DNA from: an uncultured Oscillospiraceae bacterium
GTDB taxonomy: Bacteria; Bacillota; Clostridia; Oscillospirales; Oscillospiraceae
NCBI GenBank assembly: GCA_944387015.1
Contig: CALXDH010000023.1
Span: forward strand, 1-38,414
DNA length: 38,414 nucleotides
Reading direction: 5' to 3'
The translations under genes and the position numbers were made by a program. Under the pieces are notes generated by a model. The model was not told the origin of the DNA and searched no databases. It saw only the letters and a list, made by a program, of their open reading frames with translations. Of the stretch, positions 1 through 8,422 are shown piece by piece (position 1 is the stretch's first letter; the number at the start of each line of letters is the position of its first letter).

Positions 1-90
1 CCCGGCGATTCCGGCGATGCCGCTCAGAACCCCGGTGATTCCGGCGATGCCGCTCAGAACCCCGGTGATTCCGGCGATGCTGCTCAGAAT
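1..90 (+). repeat. Three 30-bp tandem coding repeats
   Basis: Three consecutive 30-bp units (1-30, 31-60, 61-90) differ at only a few positions and encode PGDSGDAAQN. The array probably continues upstream of the window. Such Pro/Gly/Asp repeats usually act as a flexible stalk in surface proteins and can change copy number by slippage. Confidence 0.9.
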
Positions 91-3000
91 TCTCAGGAGT
101 CTTCCGGCGTTGACGAGGGAACGATAGTTGCACTCGACACCAAAGCAGCCCCCGCCCCCGAGGAAAACGAGGAAACCGTGAAGATTCCCGTACGCTGGGT
201 CTGCGATAACTATGACGGTTGGACAGCCGATCGCTATACCTTCACCGCGGATTTAGGGAAGTATCAGTATAACAACAGCTCTGAGTTCTCTTTGACGGTG
301 ATCGTCAAGGCTCCGTCCAGTAAGATTGCCCGGATAGGTTCTATGACCTATCCCACATTTGATGAAGCGGTGAAAGCCGCTGCTGATGGGAATACCATTG
401 AATTGCTGGGCAACTGCACCACAGACGGTATGAACCTCTCCAAGAATCTGACCGTTACAAGCGAAGAGGGGCAGACCTACACATTGAATTTCGTGAAGGA
501 TGGTATTGCCCTGTGGGGAAAGGCCCTGACGTTTGAGAACTGCAACATCCTGATGAACGGCATTGGCTCCACGCCGTATGTAGAATGGAGCTGGATGGCC
601 ATCTGCGCCAACAAGGATGCATCTCTGACCCTGAATCAGGTCACCATGACGATGGATGCCGAAGGGGTCACCAACAATCCCCATGCCATCTATTTCTGCA
701 GCAACAACCGGTTGAACCTGACCGATTCCACTCTGGTGATTCGGAACTATCCCCAGGATGCTCTGGAATGGGATGGCGGCGACGGCGGATATAACGTCAA
801 CATCACGGATTCCACGTTTATTTCCGACAACAACCGCTCTGGCTTCACCGGAACCTTCTATGCAACCATCAACAATTCCGATGTTCAGGTCATCAACAGC
901 AAAGGAAATGGTTCCAACGGCTCTCACTTCATCATTGAAGATTCCACTGTGGATTTCAGCGATAACGGCTCCCACGGTCTTTCCGCTGGTGAACTGAGCA
1001 TCACCAACTCCAAAGTCACCGCCAACGGAAACAACGGTATGGGCATCGCCGTAGGCAATGCCCTCTCGATCACTGACAACTCCACAGTCATGGTAACTGA
1101 CAACGCCACCAATGCTTCCTACGGATATGCCGGTATGCGTCTGTATAACAACTATGACTTTACCGTTGACGCGACCAGCAAGCTGTACATCAAGGACAAC
1201 CACAACACAGGTCTCTATGTGCGCCAGGGTACCCTGACCGTGGAGGAAGGTGCTACGCTGGAAATTACCGGAAATTCCGTTTCCAACACACTGCTGGACG
1301 GTTATGGCGGCGGTGTATATGTGGGCTATGGTAATAACTACGATCCCACCGTCATTCTTCCTACCAACGCTGTGATCTGCAACAACCATGCCACCGCCGG
1401 CGGCGATGACCTCTACGTCTCCGAAGGCGTGGACGGTCCTTCCCTCACCTTCTATACCGTTGGCTCGGACTGGGTGCTGGATGACTGTGACGACGTCATT
1501 GACGGCTGGTATGACGACAGCCCGGACGCCCGCTGGTCTGCCCACGAAAAGCCCCTCCACGCTGTGGAGTTCACCAACTTCGACCATCGGATCACCACCG
1601 TGTCCGGCCCGATGTATTTGAAGGCTGCCCATGGCCTGATCCCCGTGGAGCCTGAGGATCCCAACCTTCCCGACTGGGAGATCTCCAAGTCCAAGACCGC
1701 CACCAATCTGGACGACAACTATGAGTCCCAGGTGACGCTGTCCCTGCCCGCGGCCGATTACAAGCGGTCGATGGACGTGGTACTCGTCATCGACGATACC
1801 CATGCCGGCTCTACAATTTTTGAAGACGCCGTCAGCAATCTGCTGAGCGAACTGGCAGCGAAGGACACTCTGGACATCAACGTGGGCGTGGTCGCCTTTG
1901 ACGCGGTCTCCCGGGATTGGCTCAGCGCCACCACCGGAAGAGCATACAGCGGCCTGGTCTCCATTCAGGATGCCGATGCCCTGGCAGCTCTGGAAAACGC
2001 CGTCTCCACTCAGCTGAATTACGACGGGACCGGCTACACGAAGAAAGTGGGCGGAACCAACACCGAGTGGGCGATTGACATGGCATCCGATATGCTCTCC
2101 ACCGGCAGCGGTGAAGACAAGTATATCGTCATGTTCAGCGACCTCTACGGCTACATCTACCGGGGTGACCTGACCATTGACGGGACCACCTATTCCAATG
2201 TGCCGGTGAGCAAGCGCATCGGCACCTGGAACCAGGGCTCTTTGTCCATGGGCACCAAGTACACGACGTTTGCCGACGCCTATGCCAACCGTGCTGACGG
2301 TGAGATGACGCCGGACGGCTTCTTCCGTGACTCCTCCTGGGACAACTACTGGAGCACCTATGACTCCGGCAATCCGGAAAACACGATTGCCTCCGCTTAC
2401 CAGGTCGCTTCCCACACCTTCTCCGGTTTTGAAAAGTCCCTGTGCCTGACCTATGACAACCTGGCAAAGGCTGCCGGCGAGGCAAAAGTTATTGTGGTGA
2501 ACAACAGCTTCCCCACCGGCGACGCTCCCACTGCTCAGGCAATGGTCCAGGAAATGCTGGACGAACTGGAGGACAGCGGTTATATCAAGACCTATCGTTA
2601 TCAGACCAACAGCGCTGACGAGGCCCTCTCCGGGAACGCTGCCAGCATGGTATTCTCCGGACTCCGTGAGGATCTGATCCAGCTGGTGGACTCCGGTTCC
2701 AAGGTCGTGGACGTGATCGGCTATGGTACCGATAACAAGGGCAACGAGTATGACTTCGACTTTGTCAACGACATCTCCACCCTGACGCTCACCGTAAACG
2801 GCGAGGAGCTTCCCGCCCGGGAACTCGATGTGACCGATGGCTTCTTCACCGGTTCTCACGAGACCGCCTGCTATGTCTTCGGCGATCTCAGACCCATGAG
2901 CCTGACCAGCGGTTATCCCTTCGCCCTCCACTATTACGCCAACGGTGAGGATGGTCAGTCCGACGAGTGCTTCGTGTGGGAGATCAACGTTGCTGTCACC

Positions 3001-3501
3001 AAGGACACTCCCGTGGAGCTGACCTACTCCGTGAAGCTGACCAATCCTCAGAGTGCGGACGGCACCTACGGCCAGTTCGACGCCGACGGCAGCGAGCACT
3101 TCGACTCCCTGCTGACCAACCTCAACGCCACGCTGTATCCTGTGGATTCCAACGGCGATCAGGGCATGCCCGAGTACTTCGCAAAGCCTACGGTCAGCTA
3201 CACCAACACGACGCCCGGCGGCGGTGGCGGCGGTGATGATGACGACGACGATGATGACGGCGGCACCAACATCCCCGATGAGAATACCCCCACCACCGAC
3301 GTCCCCGGTACCGACATCCCCGATGAGAATACTCCCACCACGGATGTCCCCGGTACCGATCTGGAAGATCCCGACGTGCCTCTGGCCGACGTTCCCAAGA
3401 CCGGCGATGTGTCCGCCCTGTGGCTGGCGCTCTCTGCCCTCTCCGGAACTGGTCTTGCCGGCGTGACCTTCCTGGGCCGCAAAAAGCGCGACGAGGAATG
3501 A
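1..3501 (+). CDS. Sortase-anchored surface protein, beta-helix plus VWA domain (5' truncated)
   Basis: The reading frame is open from base 1, so the start and any signal peptide lie outside the window; 1166 residues are visible. It begins with three PGDSGDAAQN repeats. A long Asn/Thr/Ser-rich region of short repeated strands follows (about residues 110-480), typical of a right-handed parallel beta-helix. A von Willebrand A-like domain starts near residue 595 (VVLVIDD) and continues through GTNTEWAID and IVMFSD. The MIDAS loop is D598-D-T-H-A, so the last Ser of DxSxS is Ala. The C-terminus has a Gly/Asp tract, two 15-residue Pro/Thr repeats, a VPKTGD sorting signal, a hydrophobic helix and an RKKRDEE tail. 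That is the layout of a sortase substrate exposed on the wall. A role in adhesion or surface binding is inferred; the ligand is unknown. It is followed by a terminator and appears to end its transcript. Confidence 0.85.
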   Translation, partial: PGDSGDAAQNPGDSGDAAQNPGDSGDAAQNSQESSGVDEGTIVALDTKAAPAPEENEETVKIPVRWVCDNYDGWTADRYTFTADLGKYQYNNSSEFSLTVIVKAPSSKIARIGSMTYPTFDEAVKAAADGNTIELLGNCTTDGMNLSKNLTVTSEEGQTYTLNFVKDGIALWGKALTFENCNILMNGIGSTPYVEWSWMAICANKDASLTLNQVTMTMDAEGVTNNPHAIYFCSNNRLNLTDSTLVIRNYPQDALEWDGGDGGYNVNITDSTFISDNNRSGFTGTFYATINNSDVQVINSKGNGSNGSHFIIEDSTVDFSDNGSHGLSAGELSITNSKVTANGNNGMGIAVGNALSITDNSTVMVTDNATNASYGYAGMRLYNNYDFTVDATSKLYIKDNHNTGLYVRQGTLTVEEGATLEITGNSVSNTLLDGYGGGVYVGYGNNYDPTVILPTNAVICNNHATAGGDDLYVSEGVDGPSLTFYTVGSDWVLDDCDDVIDGWYDDSPDARWSAHEKPLHAVEFTNFDHRITTVSGPMYLKAAHGLIPVEPEDPNLPDWEISKSKTATNLDDNYESQVTLSLPAADYKRSMDVVLVIDDTHAGSTIFEDAVSNLLSELAAKDTLDINVGVVAFDAVSRDWLSATTGRAYSGLVSIQDADALAALENAVSTQLNYDGTGYTKKVGGTNTEWAIDMASDMLSTGSGEDKYIVMFSDLYGYIYRGDLTIDGTTYSNVPVSKRIGTWNQGSLSMGTKYTTFADAYANRADGEMTPDGFFRDSSWDNYWSTYDSGNPENTIASAYQVASHTFSGFEKSLCLTYDNLAKAAGEAKVIVVNNSFPTGDAPTAQAMVQEMLDELEDSGYIKTYRYQTNSADEALSGNAASMVFSGLREDLIQLVDSGSKVVDVIGYGTDNKGNEYDFDFVNDISTLTLTVNGEELPARELDVTDGFFTGSHETACYVFGDLRPMSLTSGYPFALHYYANGEDGQSDECFVWEINVAVTKDTPVELTYSVKLTNPQSADGTYGQFDADGSEHFDSLLTNLNATLYPVDSNGDQGMPEYFAKPTVSYTNTTPGGGGGGDDDDDDDDGGTNIPDENTPTTDVPGTDIPDENTPTTDVPGTDLEDPDVPLADVPKTGDVSALWLALSALSGTGLAGVTFLGRKKRDEE
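3271..3360 (+). repeat. Two 45-bp tandem repeats in the wall-spanning linker
   Basis: Two 45-bp units (3271-3315 and 3316-3360) encode IPDENTPTTDVPGTD twice. They lie between the Gly/Asp tract and the VPKTGD signal, where Pro/Thr-rich wall-spanning linkers usually sit. Confidence 0.85.
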
Positions 3502-3563
3502 TCCTGGATCTGTGCGGCACTCCGTGAACCGCAGATCCTCCCCATTCTCCCGTTGAAATGCAG

Positions 3564-3603
3564 AACACCCCCGGATTGGCTTCCATCCGGGGGTGTTTTC
3601 TTC
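3564..3603 (+). terminator. Rho-independent terminator of the surface protein gene
   Basis: A 13-bp perfect stem (3564-3576 with 3585-3597) around an 8-nt loop is followed by a T-rich stretch. It lies 62 bases after the stop codon. Confidence 0.88.
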
Positions 3604-3725
3604 GGTTTCTGTATGGCCGGTATCCGGTACTGCGGCAGAATGTGCCCGCAAAGCGGGTTTGTAGAAGTCGGCGCCTGTCCGGAATCGGCTTCTATGCACA
3701 TTCGTCCGCTGGACCTTCTCTCAAA

Positions 3726-3773
3726 AAGTCTCCGGGGTGAAGTACCTGCAACCTCACCCCGGAGACTTCTTTT
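3726..3773. terminator. Second terminator hairpin, possibly bidirectional
   Basis: A 15-bp perfect stem (3726-3740 with 3754-3768) is followed by CTTTT on the plus strand and preceded by an A-run that would read as T on the minus strand. It may insulate the rib promoter from upstream transcription. Confidence 0.75.
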
Positions 3774-3885
3774 ACTGCTGCGCTGATTGTCGGGCCGCCT
3801 CCAGCCACGCGGGAACCGCCCCTTCGCGGGCGGCTCCCGCGTGCGTCCGCATTCTCTTCTTTTTTCCGACAGACCGTTCCCGCTC

Positions 3886-3914
3886 TTGACAAGCCGGAAA
3901 GATGGGCCTATAAT
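3886..3914 (+). promoter_or_regulatory. Consensus sigma-A promoter of the rib operon
   Basis: TTGACA (3886-3891) and TATAAT (3909-3914) both match consensus exactly and are separated by 17 bp. Transcription would begin around 3921, just before the riboswitch. Confidence 0.92.
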
Positions 3915-3931
3915 GCGCTTAATTGAATCAG

Positions 3932-4040
3932 GATCTTCAGGGCGGGGTGCAATTCCCCACCGGTGGTATAGCCCACGAGCCGCAAGGCAGGATTCGGTGA
4001 AATTCCGAGGCCGACAGTACAGTCTGGATGAAAGAAGATC
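3932..4040 (+). promoter_or_regulatory. FMN riboswitch (RFN element)
   Basis: The aptamer is closed by a perfect P1 stem, GATCTTC (3932-3938) with GAAGATC (4034-4040). Inside are the conserved RFN blocks AGGGCGGGGTGCAATTCCCC, ACCGGTGGTA, AGCCCACGAGCC and a purine-rich GGTGAAATTCCGAGGCCGAC. FMN binding in such elements shuts down riboflavin genes. Two terminator hairpins between the aptamer and ribD indicate control by premature termination. Confidence 0.96.
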
Positions 4041-4078
4041 ATGTACCGCAGGAAATTTTTCCTGCGCATGTGAGCACG

Positions 4079-4109
4079 CTCTGGAATGGGACCCATTCCG
4101 GAGTTTTTT
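4079..4109 (+). terminator. Riboswitch terminator 1
   Basis: A 12-bp stem with one G-U pair (4079-4090 with 4092-4103) precedes six T residues. The single A between the arms means the innermost pairs must open to form a loop. It is the terminator nearest the aptamer. A smaller hairpin at 4047-4066 (CGCAGG with CCTGCG) lies between them. The aptamer segment ATTCCGAG near 4005 resembles the terminator's right arm ATTCCGGAG, so it could act as an antiterminator; this is an inference. Confidence 0.85.
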
Positions 4110-4144
4110 GTTTTTCATGCGCAGGGACCGTTGTCGCGTTTCAT

Positions 4145-4179
4145 GGTGCCTTGAACGAACCGTTCAAGGCACCTTTTTT
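4145..4179 (+). terminator. Terminator 2 just before ribD
   Basis: A perfect 13-bp stem (GGTGCCTTGAACG, 4145-4157, with 4161-4173) has a 3-nt loop and six T residues. It ends five bases before the ribD Shine-Dalgarno. It is stronger than terminator 1 and would sharply reduce read-through into ribD unless it is also regulated. Confidence 0.9.
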
Positions 4180-4194
4180 GTTCGGAGGCTGCAT

Positions 4195-5298
4195 ATGGAA
4201 GATTTGGATTACATGCGCCTGGCGGTGGAACTGGCCAAGCGGGGCACCGGCTGGACGGCCCCCAACCCGCTGGTGGGCGCCGTGCTGGTGAAGGACGGCA
4301 CCATCATCGGCCAGGGCTGGCACGCAAAATGCGGCGAGCTCCACGCAGAGCGGCACGCCCTGCAAAACTGCACCGCTTCACCCCGGGGCGCAACTTTATA
4401 CGTGACCCTGGAACCTTGCTGCCACCAGGGCCGCCAGCCCCCCTGCACCGACGCCATCCTGGAGGCGGGCATCGCCCGGGTGGTGGTGGGGTCCGACGAT
4501 CCCAATCCGCTGGTGACAGGCAAGGGGCTGGAGCTGCTCCGAGAGCAGGGCGTGGAGGTGGAAAGCGGCGTTTTGAAAGCGGAATGCGACGCCCTGAACC
4601 CGGTCTTTTTCCACTTCATCCAGACCCGGCGGCCCTATGTGGTGATGAAGTACGCCATGACCATGGACGGCAAGATCGCCACCCGCACCGGGGCCTCCCA
4701 GTGGATCACCGGGGAGGAGGCCCGGCGGCGGGTCCACCAGGACCGCCACCGCTACACCGCCATCATGGCAGGGGTGGGCACGGTTCTCGCGGACGACCCC
4801 CTGCTGACCTGCCGGATGGAAGGCGGCAAGAACCCCATTCGGATCATCTGCGACACCCACCTGCGCACACCTCTTGAAAGCCGCATCGTCCGCACCGCCC
4901 GAGAGGTGCCCACCATTCTGGCCGTCTGCGGGCAGCGGGACCGGTACGCCCCCTACGAGGCCGCCGGGTGCCGGGTGTGGGACCTGCCCTGCCGGGCAGG
5001 CCACGTGGACCTGGAGGCGCTGATGGAGCGCCTGGGCGCGGAGCAGATCGACAGCGTGCTGCTGGAGGGGGGCGGCACACTGAACTGGGCGGCGCTGGAG
5101 AGCGGCATCGTGCAGCGGGTGCAGGCCTACATCGCCCCCAAACTCTTCGGCGGGGCGGACGCCAAGTCCCCGGTGGCGGGAATGGGCGTGGAGCTGCCCG
5201 CCCAGGCGGTAGGGCTGCAAAACACTACCGTCACCCGGATCGGGCCGGATTTTCTGTTGGAAAGCGAGGTAGTCCATCATGTTCACGGGAATCGTTGA
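4195..5298 (+). CDS. ribD: Bifunctional riboflavin deaminase/reductase RibD
   Basis: RibD carries out two cytoplasmic steps of riboflavin synthesis: deamination of the pyrimidine made by GTP cyclohydrolase II, then NADPH-dependent reduction of its ribosyl side chain. The 367-residue length fits the family. The N-terminal deaminase shows the zinc site H50-A-E52 and P-C75-C...C84 (PCCHQG, PPCTDAI). The reductase domain follows from about residue 145 with MKYAMTMDGKIA, ASQWITG and GVGTVLADDPLLTCR. The ATG at 4195 has GGAGG six bases upstream. The frame stays open further upstream through the riboswitch, but that part is leader. First gene of the FMN-controlled operon; it overlaps ribE by 20 bases. 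Confidence 0.97.
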   Translation: MEDLDYMRLAVELAKRGTGWTAPNPLVGAVLVKDGTIIGQGWHAKCGELHAERHALQNCTASPRGATLYVTLEPCCHQGRQPPCTDAILEAGIARVVVGSDDPNPLVTGKGLELLREQGVEVESGVLKAECDALNPVFFHFIQTRRPYVVMKYAMTMDGKIATRTGASQWITGEEARRRVHQDRHRYTAIMAGVGTVLADDPLLTCRMEGGKNPIRIICDTHLRTPLESRIVRTAREVPTILAVCGQRDRYAPYEAAGCRVWDLPCRAGHVDLEALMERLGAEQIDSVLLEGGGTLNWAALESGIVQRVQAYIAPKLFGGADAKSPVAGMGVELPAQAVGLQNTTVTRIGPDFLLESEVVHHVHGNR

Positions 5299-5926
5299 AG
5301 AAGTCGGCGTCATCCGGCAGATCCGGCGGGGCGCCCACTCCTCGGTGCTGACCATCGGGGCGGAGACAGTGCTCTCGGATCTCAAAATCGGCGACAGCGT
5401 GGCGGTCAACGGCGTGTGCCTCACCGCCACTTCCCTGGGCAGCGGCTTCTTTACCGCCGACGTCATGCATGAGACGCTGCGCCGCTCCTCTCTGGGGAGC
5501 CTCACCTCCGGCAGCCGGGTGAATCTGGAGCGGGCCATGGCCGCAAACGGCCGCTTCGGCGGCCACATCGTCTCCGGCCACATCGACGGCACCGGCCGCA
5601 TCGCCGCCACCCGCCGGGACGACAACGCCGTGTGGTACACCGTGGAGACCCCGGCGCCGCTGCTGCGCTACATCGTGGAAAAGGGCTCCATCACCATCGA
5701 CGGCATCAGTCTGACGGTGGCCACTGTGGAGCAGGACCGGTTCTCCGTCTCGCTGATCCCCCACACCGCCCAGGTGACGATCCTGGGGGAGAAGGGCCCC
5801 GGAGACACGGTGAACCTGGAGACGGACATCATCGGAAAATACGTAGAAAAACTGCTGCGGCCCGCGCCGGAACCCACCGGCAGCCGGGGCGTGACACTGG
5901 AATTTCTGGCCGAAAACGGCTTTTGA
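5279..5926 (+). CDS. ribE: Riboflavin synthase alpha subunit
   Basis: It dismutates two molecules of 6,7-dimethyl-8-ribityllumazine into riboflavin and the diaminouracil precursor. At 215 residues it has the family's usual length and two tandem lumazine-binding barrels, starting [10 protein letters not shown] and, for the second, near residue 98 ([14 protein letters not shown]). VNGVCLT and SISLTV-like segments (IDGISLTVA) are also present. The start codon lies inside the end of ribD, so the two are probably translationally coupled. The order ribD-ribE-ribBA-ribH matches the classic Bacillus operon. Confidence 0.97.
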   Translation: MFTGIVEEVGVIRQIRRGAHSSVLTIGAETVLSDLKIGDSVAVNGVCLTATSLGSGFFTADVMHETLRRSSLGSLTSGSRVNLERAMAANGRFGGHIVSGHIDGTGRIAATRRDDNAVWYTVETPAPLLRYIVEKGSITIDGISLTVATVEQDRFSVSLIPHTAQVTILGEKGPGDTVNLETDIIGKYVEKLLRPAPEPTGSRGVTLEFLAENGF

Positions 5927-5949
5927 TCTGGATAAGGGAGGAATACAAC

Positions 5950-7152
5950 ATGGATCAGCAATTCTGCACCGTGGAAGAAGCCCTGGAGGAGCTCCGGGCG
6001 GGACACCTCATTCTCTCCATCGACGATGAGGACCGGGAGAACGAGGGCGACCTCATCTGCGCCGCCCAGTTCGCCACCACGGAAAACGTCAACTTCATGG
6101 CCATGCACGCCAAAGGCCTCATCTGCACCCCCATGAGCGAGGAGATCGCCGCCCGGCTGGGGCTGGAACAGATGGTGAAGGTGAACACTGACAACCACTG
6201 CACCGCCTTTACCGTCTCCATTGACCACATGAACACCACCACCGGCATCTCCGCCGAGGAGCGGGGCTACACCTGCCGCAAGTGCGTGGATCCCTCCACC
6301 CGGCCTGAGGACCTGCGCCGGCCCGGCCATGTGTTCCCCCTGGTGGCCCGGCGGGGCGGTGTGCTGGTGCGCAACGGCCACACGGAGGCCACGGTGGACC
6401 TGTGCCGTCTGGCGGGTCTTACCCCCTGCGGCCTCTGCTGCGAGATCATGCGGGACGACGGCACCATGATGCGCACCACGGAGCTGCTGGAAAAGGCCGG
6501 GGAGTGGGGCATCAAGGTCATCACCATCAAGTCCCTCCAGGACTACTGCCGGCTCCACGACAAGCACGTGGTCCGGGAGGCCTGCGCCAAAATGCCCACC
6601 CGCTACGGCGATTTCCAGATCTACGGCTACATCAACGACCTCACCGGTGAGCACCATGTGGCGTTGGTGAAGGGCGACATCGGTGACGGGAAAGACGTGC
6701 TGTGCCGGGTCCACTCCGAGTGCCTCACCGGCGACGTGTTCGGCTCCCGCCGCTGCGACTGCGGCGATCAGCTGGCCGCGGCCATGCGGCAGATCGAGGC
6801 GGAGGGCCGGGGCGTACTGCTCTACATGCGCCAGGAGGGCCGGGGCATCGGCCTGATCAACAAGCTCAAGGCCTACGAGCTGCAGGAGCAGGGCTTCGAC
6901 ACTGTGGACGCCAATGTGAAGCTGGGCTTCGCCCCGGACCTGCGGGAGTACTGGACCGGCGCTCAGATCCTCCGGGACCTGGGGGTCAAGACCATGCGCC
7001 TTCTCACCAACAACCCGGAAAAGATCTACCAGCTCTCCGACTTCGGCCTGGAGATCACCGAGCGGGTCCCCATCCAGATCGCCGCCACCAAGGAGGACCT
7101 CTTCTATCTGCGGACCAAGCAGAAGCGGATGGGACATCTGGTCAATTACTGA
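5950..7152 (+). CDS. ribBA: DHBP synthase / GTP cyclohydrolase II fusion
   Basis: This 400-residue fusion starts both branches of riboflavin synthesis. Residues 1-200 form DHBP synthase, which makes 3,4-dihydroxy-2-butanone 4-phosphate from ribulose 5-phosphate ([11 protein letters not shown] acidic loop, [20 protein letters not shown]-like region). Residues from about 205 are GTP cyclohydrolase II with zinc cysteines C258, C269 and C271 ([18 protein letters not shown]) and the [10 protein letters not shown] motif. The ATG at 5950 is preceded by AAGGGAGGAA. Both catalytic halves look intact. Confidence 0.97.
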   Translation: MDQQFCTVEEALEELRAGHLILSIDDEDRENEGDLICAAQFATTENVNFMAMHAKGLICTPMSEEIAARLGLEQMVKVNTDNHCTAFTVSIDHMNTTTGISAEERGYTCRKCVDPSTRPEDLRRPGHVFPLVARRGGVLVRNGHTEATVDLCRLAGLTPCGLCCEIMRDDGTMMRTTELLEKAGEWGIKVITIKSLQDYCRLHDKHVVREACAKMPTRYGDFQIYGYINDLTGEHHVALVKGDIGDGKDVLCRVHSECLTGDVFGSRRCDCGDQLAAAMRQIEAEGRGVLLYMRQEGRGIGLINKLKAYELQEQGFDTVDANVKLGFAPDLREYWTGAQILRDLGVKTMRLLTNNPEKIYQLSDFGLEITERVPIQIAATKEDLFYLRTKQKRMGHLVNY

Positions 7153-7185
7153 GCACATCAAAAATAAATTGGGAGGAAACATAGT

Positions 7186-7653
7186 ATGAACGTTTTTGAA
7201 GGAAATCTCATCAGCAAAGGCATCAAGGTTGGCATCGTGGCCGCCCGGTTCAACGAGTTTATCGTCTCCAAGCTCCTCAGCGGCTGCGAGGACGGTCTCC
7301 TGCGCCACGGCGTACAGCCCCAGGACATCTCTGTGGCCTGGGTTCCCGGCGCCTTTGAGATCCCGCTGATCGCCTCCAAGATGGCCAAGAGCGGCAAGTA
7401 CGACGCCGTCATTGCCCTGGGCGCCGTGATCCGGGGCAGCACCAGCCACTACGACTACGTGTGCAGCGAGGTCTCCAAGGGCGTGGCCAATGTGGCGCTG
7501 AATAGCGACATTCCTGTGATGTTCGGCGTCCTCACCACTGACACTATTGAGCAGGCCATCGAGCGGGCCGGCACCAAGGCCGGCAACAAGGGCGCCGAGT
7601 GCGCCCAGGGCGCCATCGAGATGGTGAACCTGATCCGCGCTCTGGAAGCGTGA
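7186..7653 (+). CDS. ribH: 6,7-dimethyl-8-ribityllumazine synthase
   Basis: RibH condenses the ribitylaminouracil with DHBP to give the lumazine precursor of riboflavin, normally as a 60-subunit or pentameric shell. The 155 residues match the family length. Key segments are [29 protein letters not shown] (catalytic His88) and FGVLTTDT. The start has the strong site GGGAGGAA upstream. It lies 33 bases after ribBA and only two bases before the following phosphatase gene. Confidence 0.97.
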   Translation: MNVFEGNLISKGIKVGIVAARFNEFIVSKLLSGCEDGLLRHGVQPQDISVAWVPGAFEIPLIASKMAKSGKYDAVIALGAVIRGSTSHYDYVCSEVSKGVANVALNSDIPVMFGVLTTDTIEQAIERAGTKAGNKGAECAQGAIEMVNLIRALEA

Positions 7654-7655
7654 GG

Positions 7656-8309
7656 ATGACCGGTCTCCTCTTCGACTACGACGGTACCCTCCACGAGAGC
7701 CTCCGGATCTACGCGCCGGCCATGCAGGCGGCCTATGACCGCCTGGTGGACCGGGGGCTGGCCCCGCCCCGGCGGCTGACGGACCGGGAGGTCCGCACCT
7801 GGATCGGTCTGCCGCCGGAAGCTGCGTGGGAGCAGCTCTTGCCCGGACTTCCGGAGGCAGAAAAGCGCCGGGCCATAGAACAGGTGGGTGCCGGGATGCT
7901 CGCCCGGATCGAGGGCGGCGGCGCGCAGCTTTACCCCGGCGTGCCGGAGGCCCTTTCCGCCCTGAAGCAATCGGGCAGGCGGATGGTGCTTTTGAGCAGC
8001 TGCCCCCGCAGCTATCTGGACGCCCACGACCGTTTCTTTCACCTCTCCCGGTATTTCGACGGCCTGTTCTGCGGAGAGGACTTCGGCTACCAGCCCAAAT
8101 ACCGGATCGTCCCCGCCCTGATGGAGCGATACGGCGGGCCGTTCCTGGTGGTGGGCGACCGGGCAGCGGACCGGGAGGCGGCAGAGCGGAACCACCTGCG
8201 GTTTGCCGGCTGCCTGTACGGCTACGGCAGCGCCGAGGAACTGGCAGGAGCAGACGCCCTGGTCCATACCCCGCAGGAACTTCAACGCGTTCTCAGCCTT
8301 TTTTGCTGA
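7656..8309 (+). CDS. HAD-family hydrolase at the end of the rib operon
   Basis: A 217-residue HAD-superfamily phosphatase of the subfamily I type. Motif I is D7-Y-D9-G-T, motif II is around LLSSC, the motif III lysine is in QPKYRIV and motif IV is GDRAADREA; an alpha-helical cap lies between motifs I and II. It starts two bases after the ribH stop and is followed by a terminator, so it is the last gene of the FMN-controlled transcript. Riboflavin synthesis needs a phosphatase to remove phosphate between the RibD and RibH steps, and several HAD enzymes (B. subtilis YcsE, E. coli YigB/YbjI) can do this. The position suggests the same job here; it is inferred. A general phosphoglycolate-type phosphatase is the alternative. 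A GTG six bases upstream could also start it. Confidence 0.9.
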   Translation: MTGLLFDYDGTLHESLRIYAPAMQAAYDRLVDRGLAPPRRLTDREVRTWIGLPPEAAWEQLLPGLPEAEKRRAIEQVGAGMLARIEGGGAQLYPGVPEALSALKQSGRRMVLLSSCPRSYLDAHDRFFHLSRYFDGLFCGEDFGYQPKYRIVPALMERYGGPFLVVGDRAADREAAERNHLRFAGCLYGYGSAEELAGADALVHTPQELQRVLSLFC

Positions 8310-8353
8310 CAGCGCACACCGGCTCAGGCCCCGGCAGGCCTCCTCACATCTTT

Positions 8354-8395
8354 AAAAAAAGGCGAACGAGCAAAAATTGCTCGTTCGCCTTTTTT
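8354..8395. terminator. Bidirectional terminator between convergent genes
   Basis: A 13-bp perfect stem (8361-8373 with 8377-8389) has seven A residues before it and six T residues after it, so it works on both strands. It ends the rib operon and the oppositely directed regulator gene. Confidence 0.95.
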
Positions 8396-8422
8396 CTTGC
8401 GTTTTCCAGTCTACACCGGGCC

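Larger units (their letters stand above)
3502..4194. other. Gene-free stretch between surface protein and rib operon
   Basis: No credible gene is seen in these 693 bases. They hold two terminator hairpins (3564-3603 and 3726-3773), a consensus promoter (3886-3914), the FMN aptamer (3932-4040) and its downstream hairpins up to 4179. Nothing recognisable is seen in 3604-3725 or 3774-3885. Short open frames here lack ribosome-binding sites. Confidence 0.7.

Noticed and set aside
253-3699. A 1148-codon open frame on the minus strand over the surface protein gene
   Set aside because: It is a shadow of the plus-strand gene: no ribosome site, no recognisable domain, and the plus frame has clear VWA and sorting motifs.
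3553-3786. Short plus-strand open frames in the region after the surface protein
   Set aside because: They cross two terminator hairpins, have no ribosome-binding sites and show no recognisable sequence.
5668-7449. A 593-codon minus-strand frame over ribE, ribBA and ribH
   Set aside because: Antisense shadow of three well-recognised genes, with no motif or ribosome site of its own.
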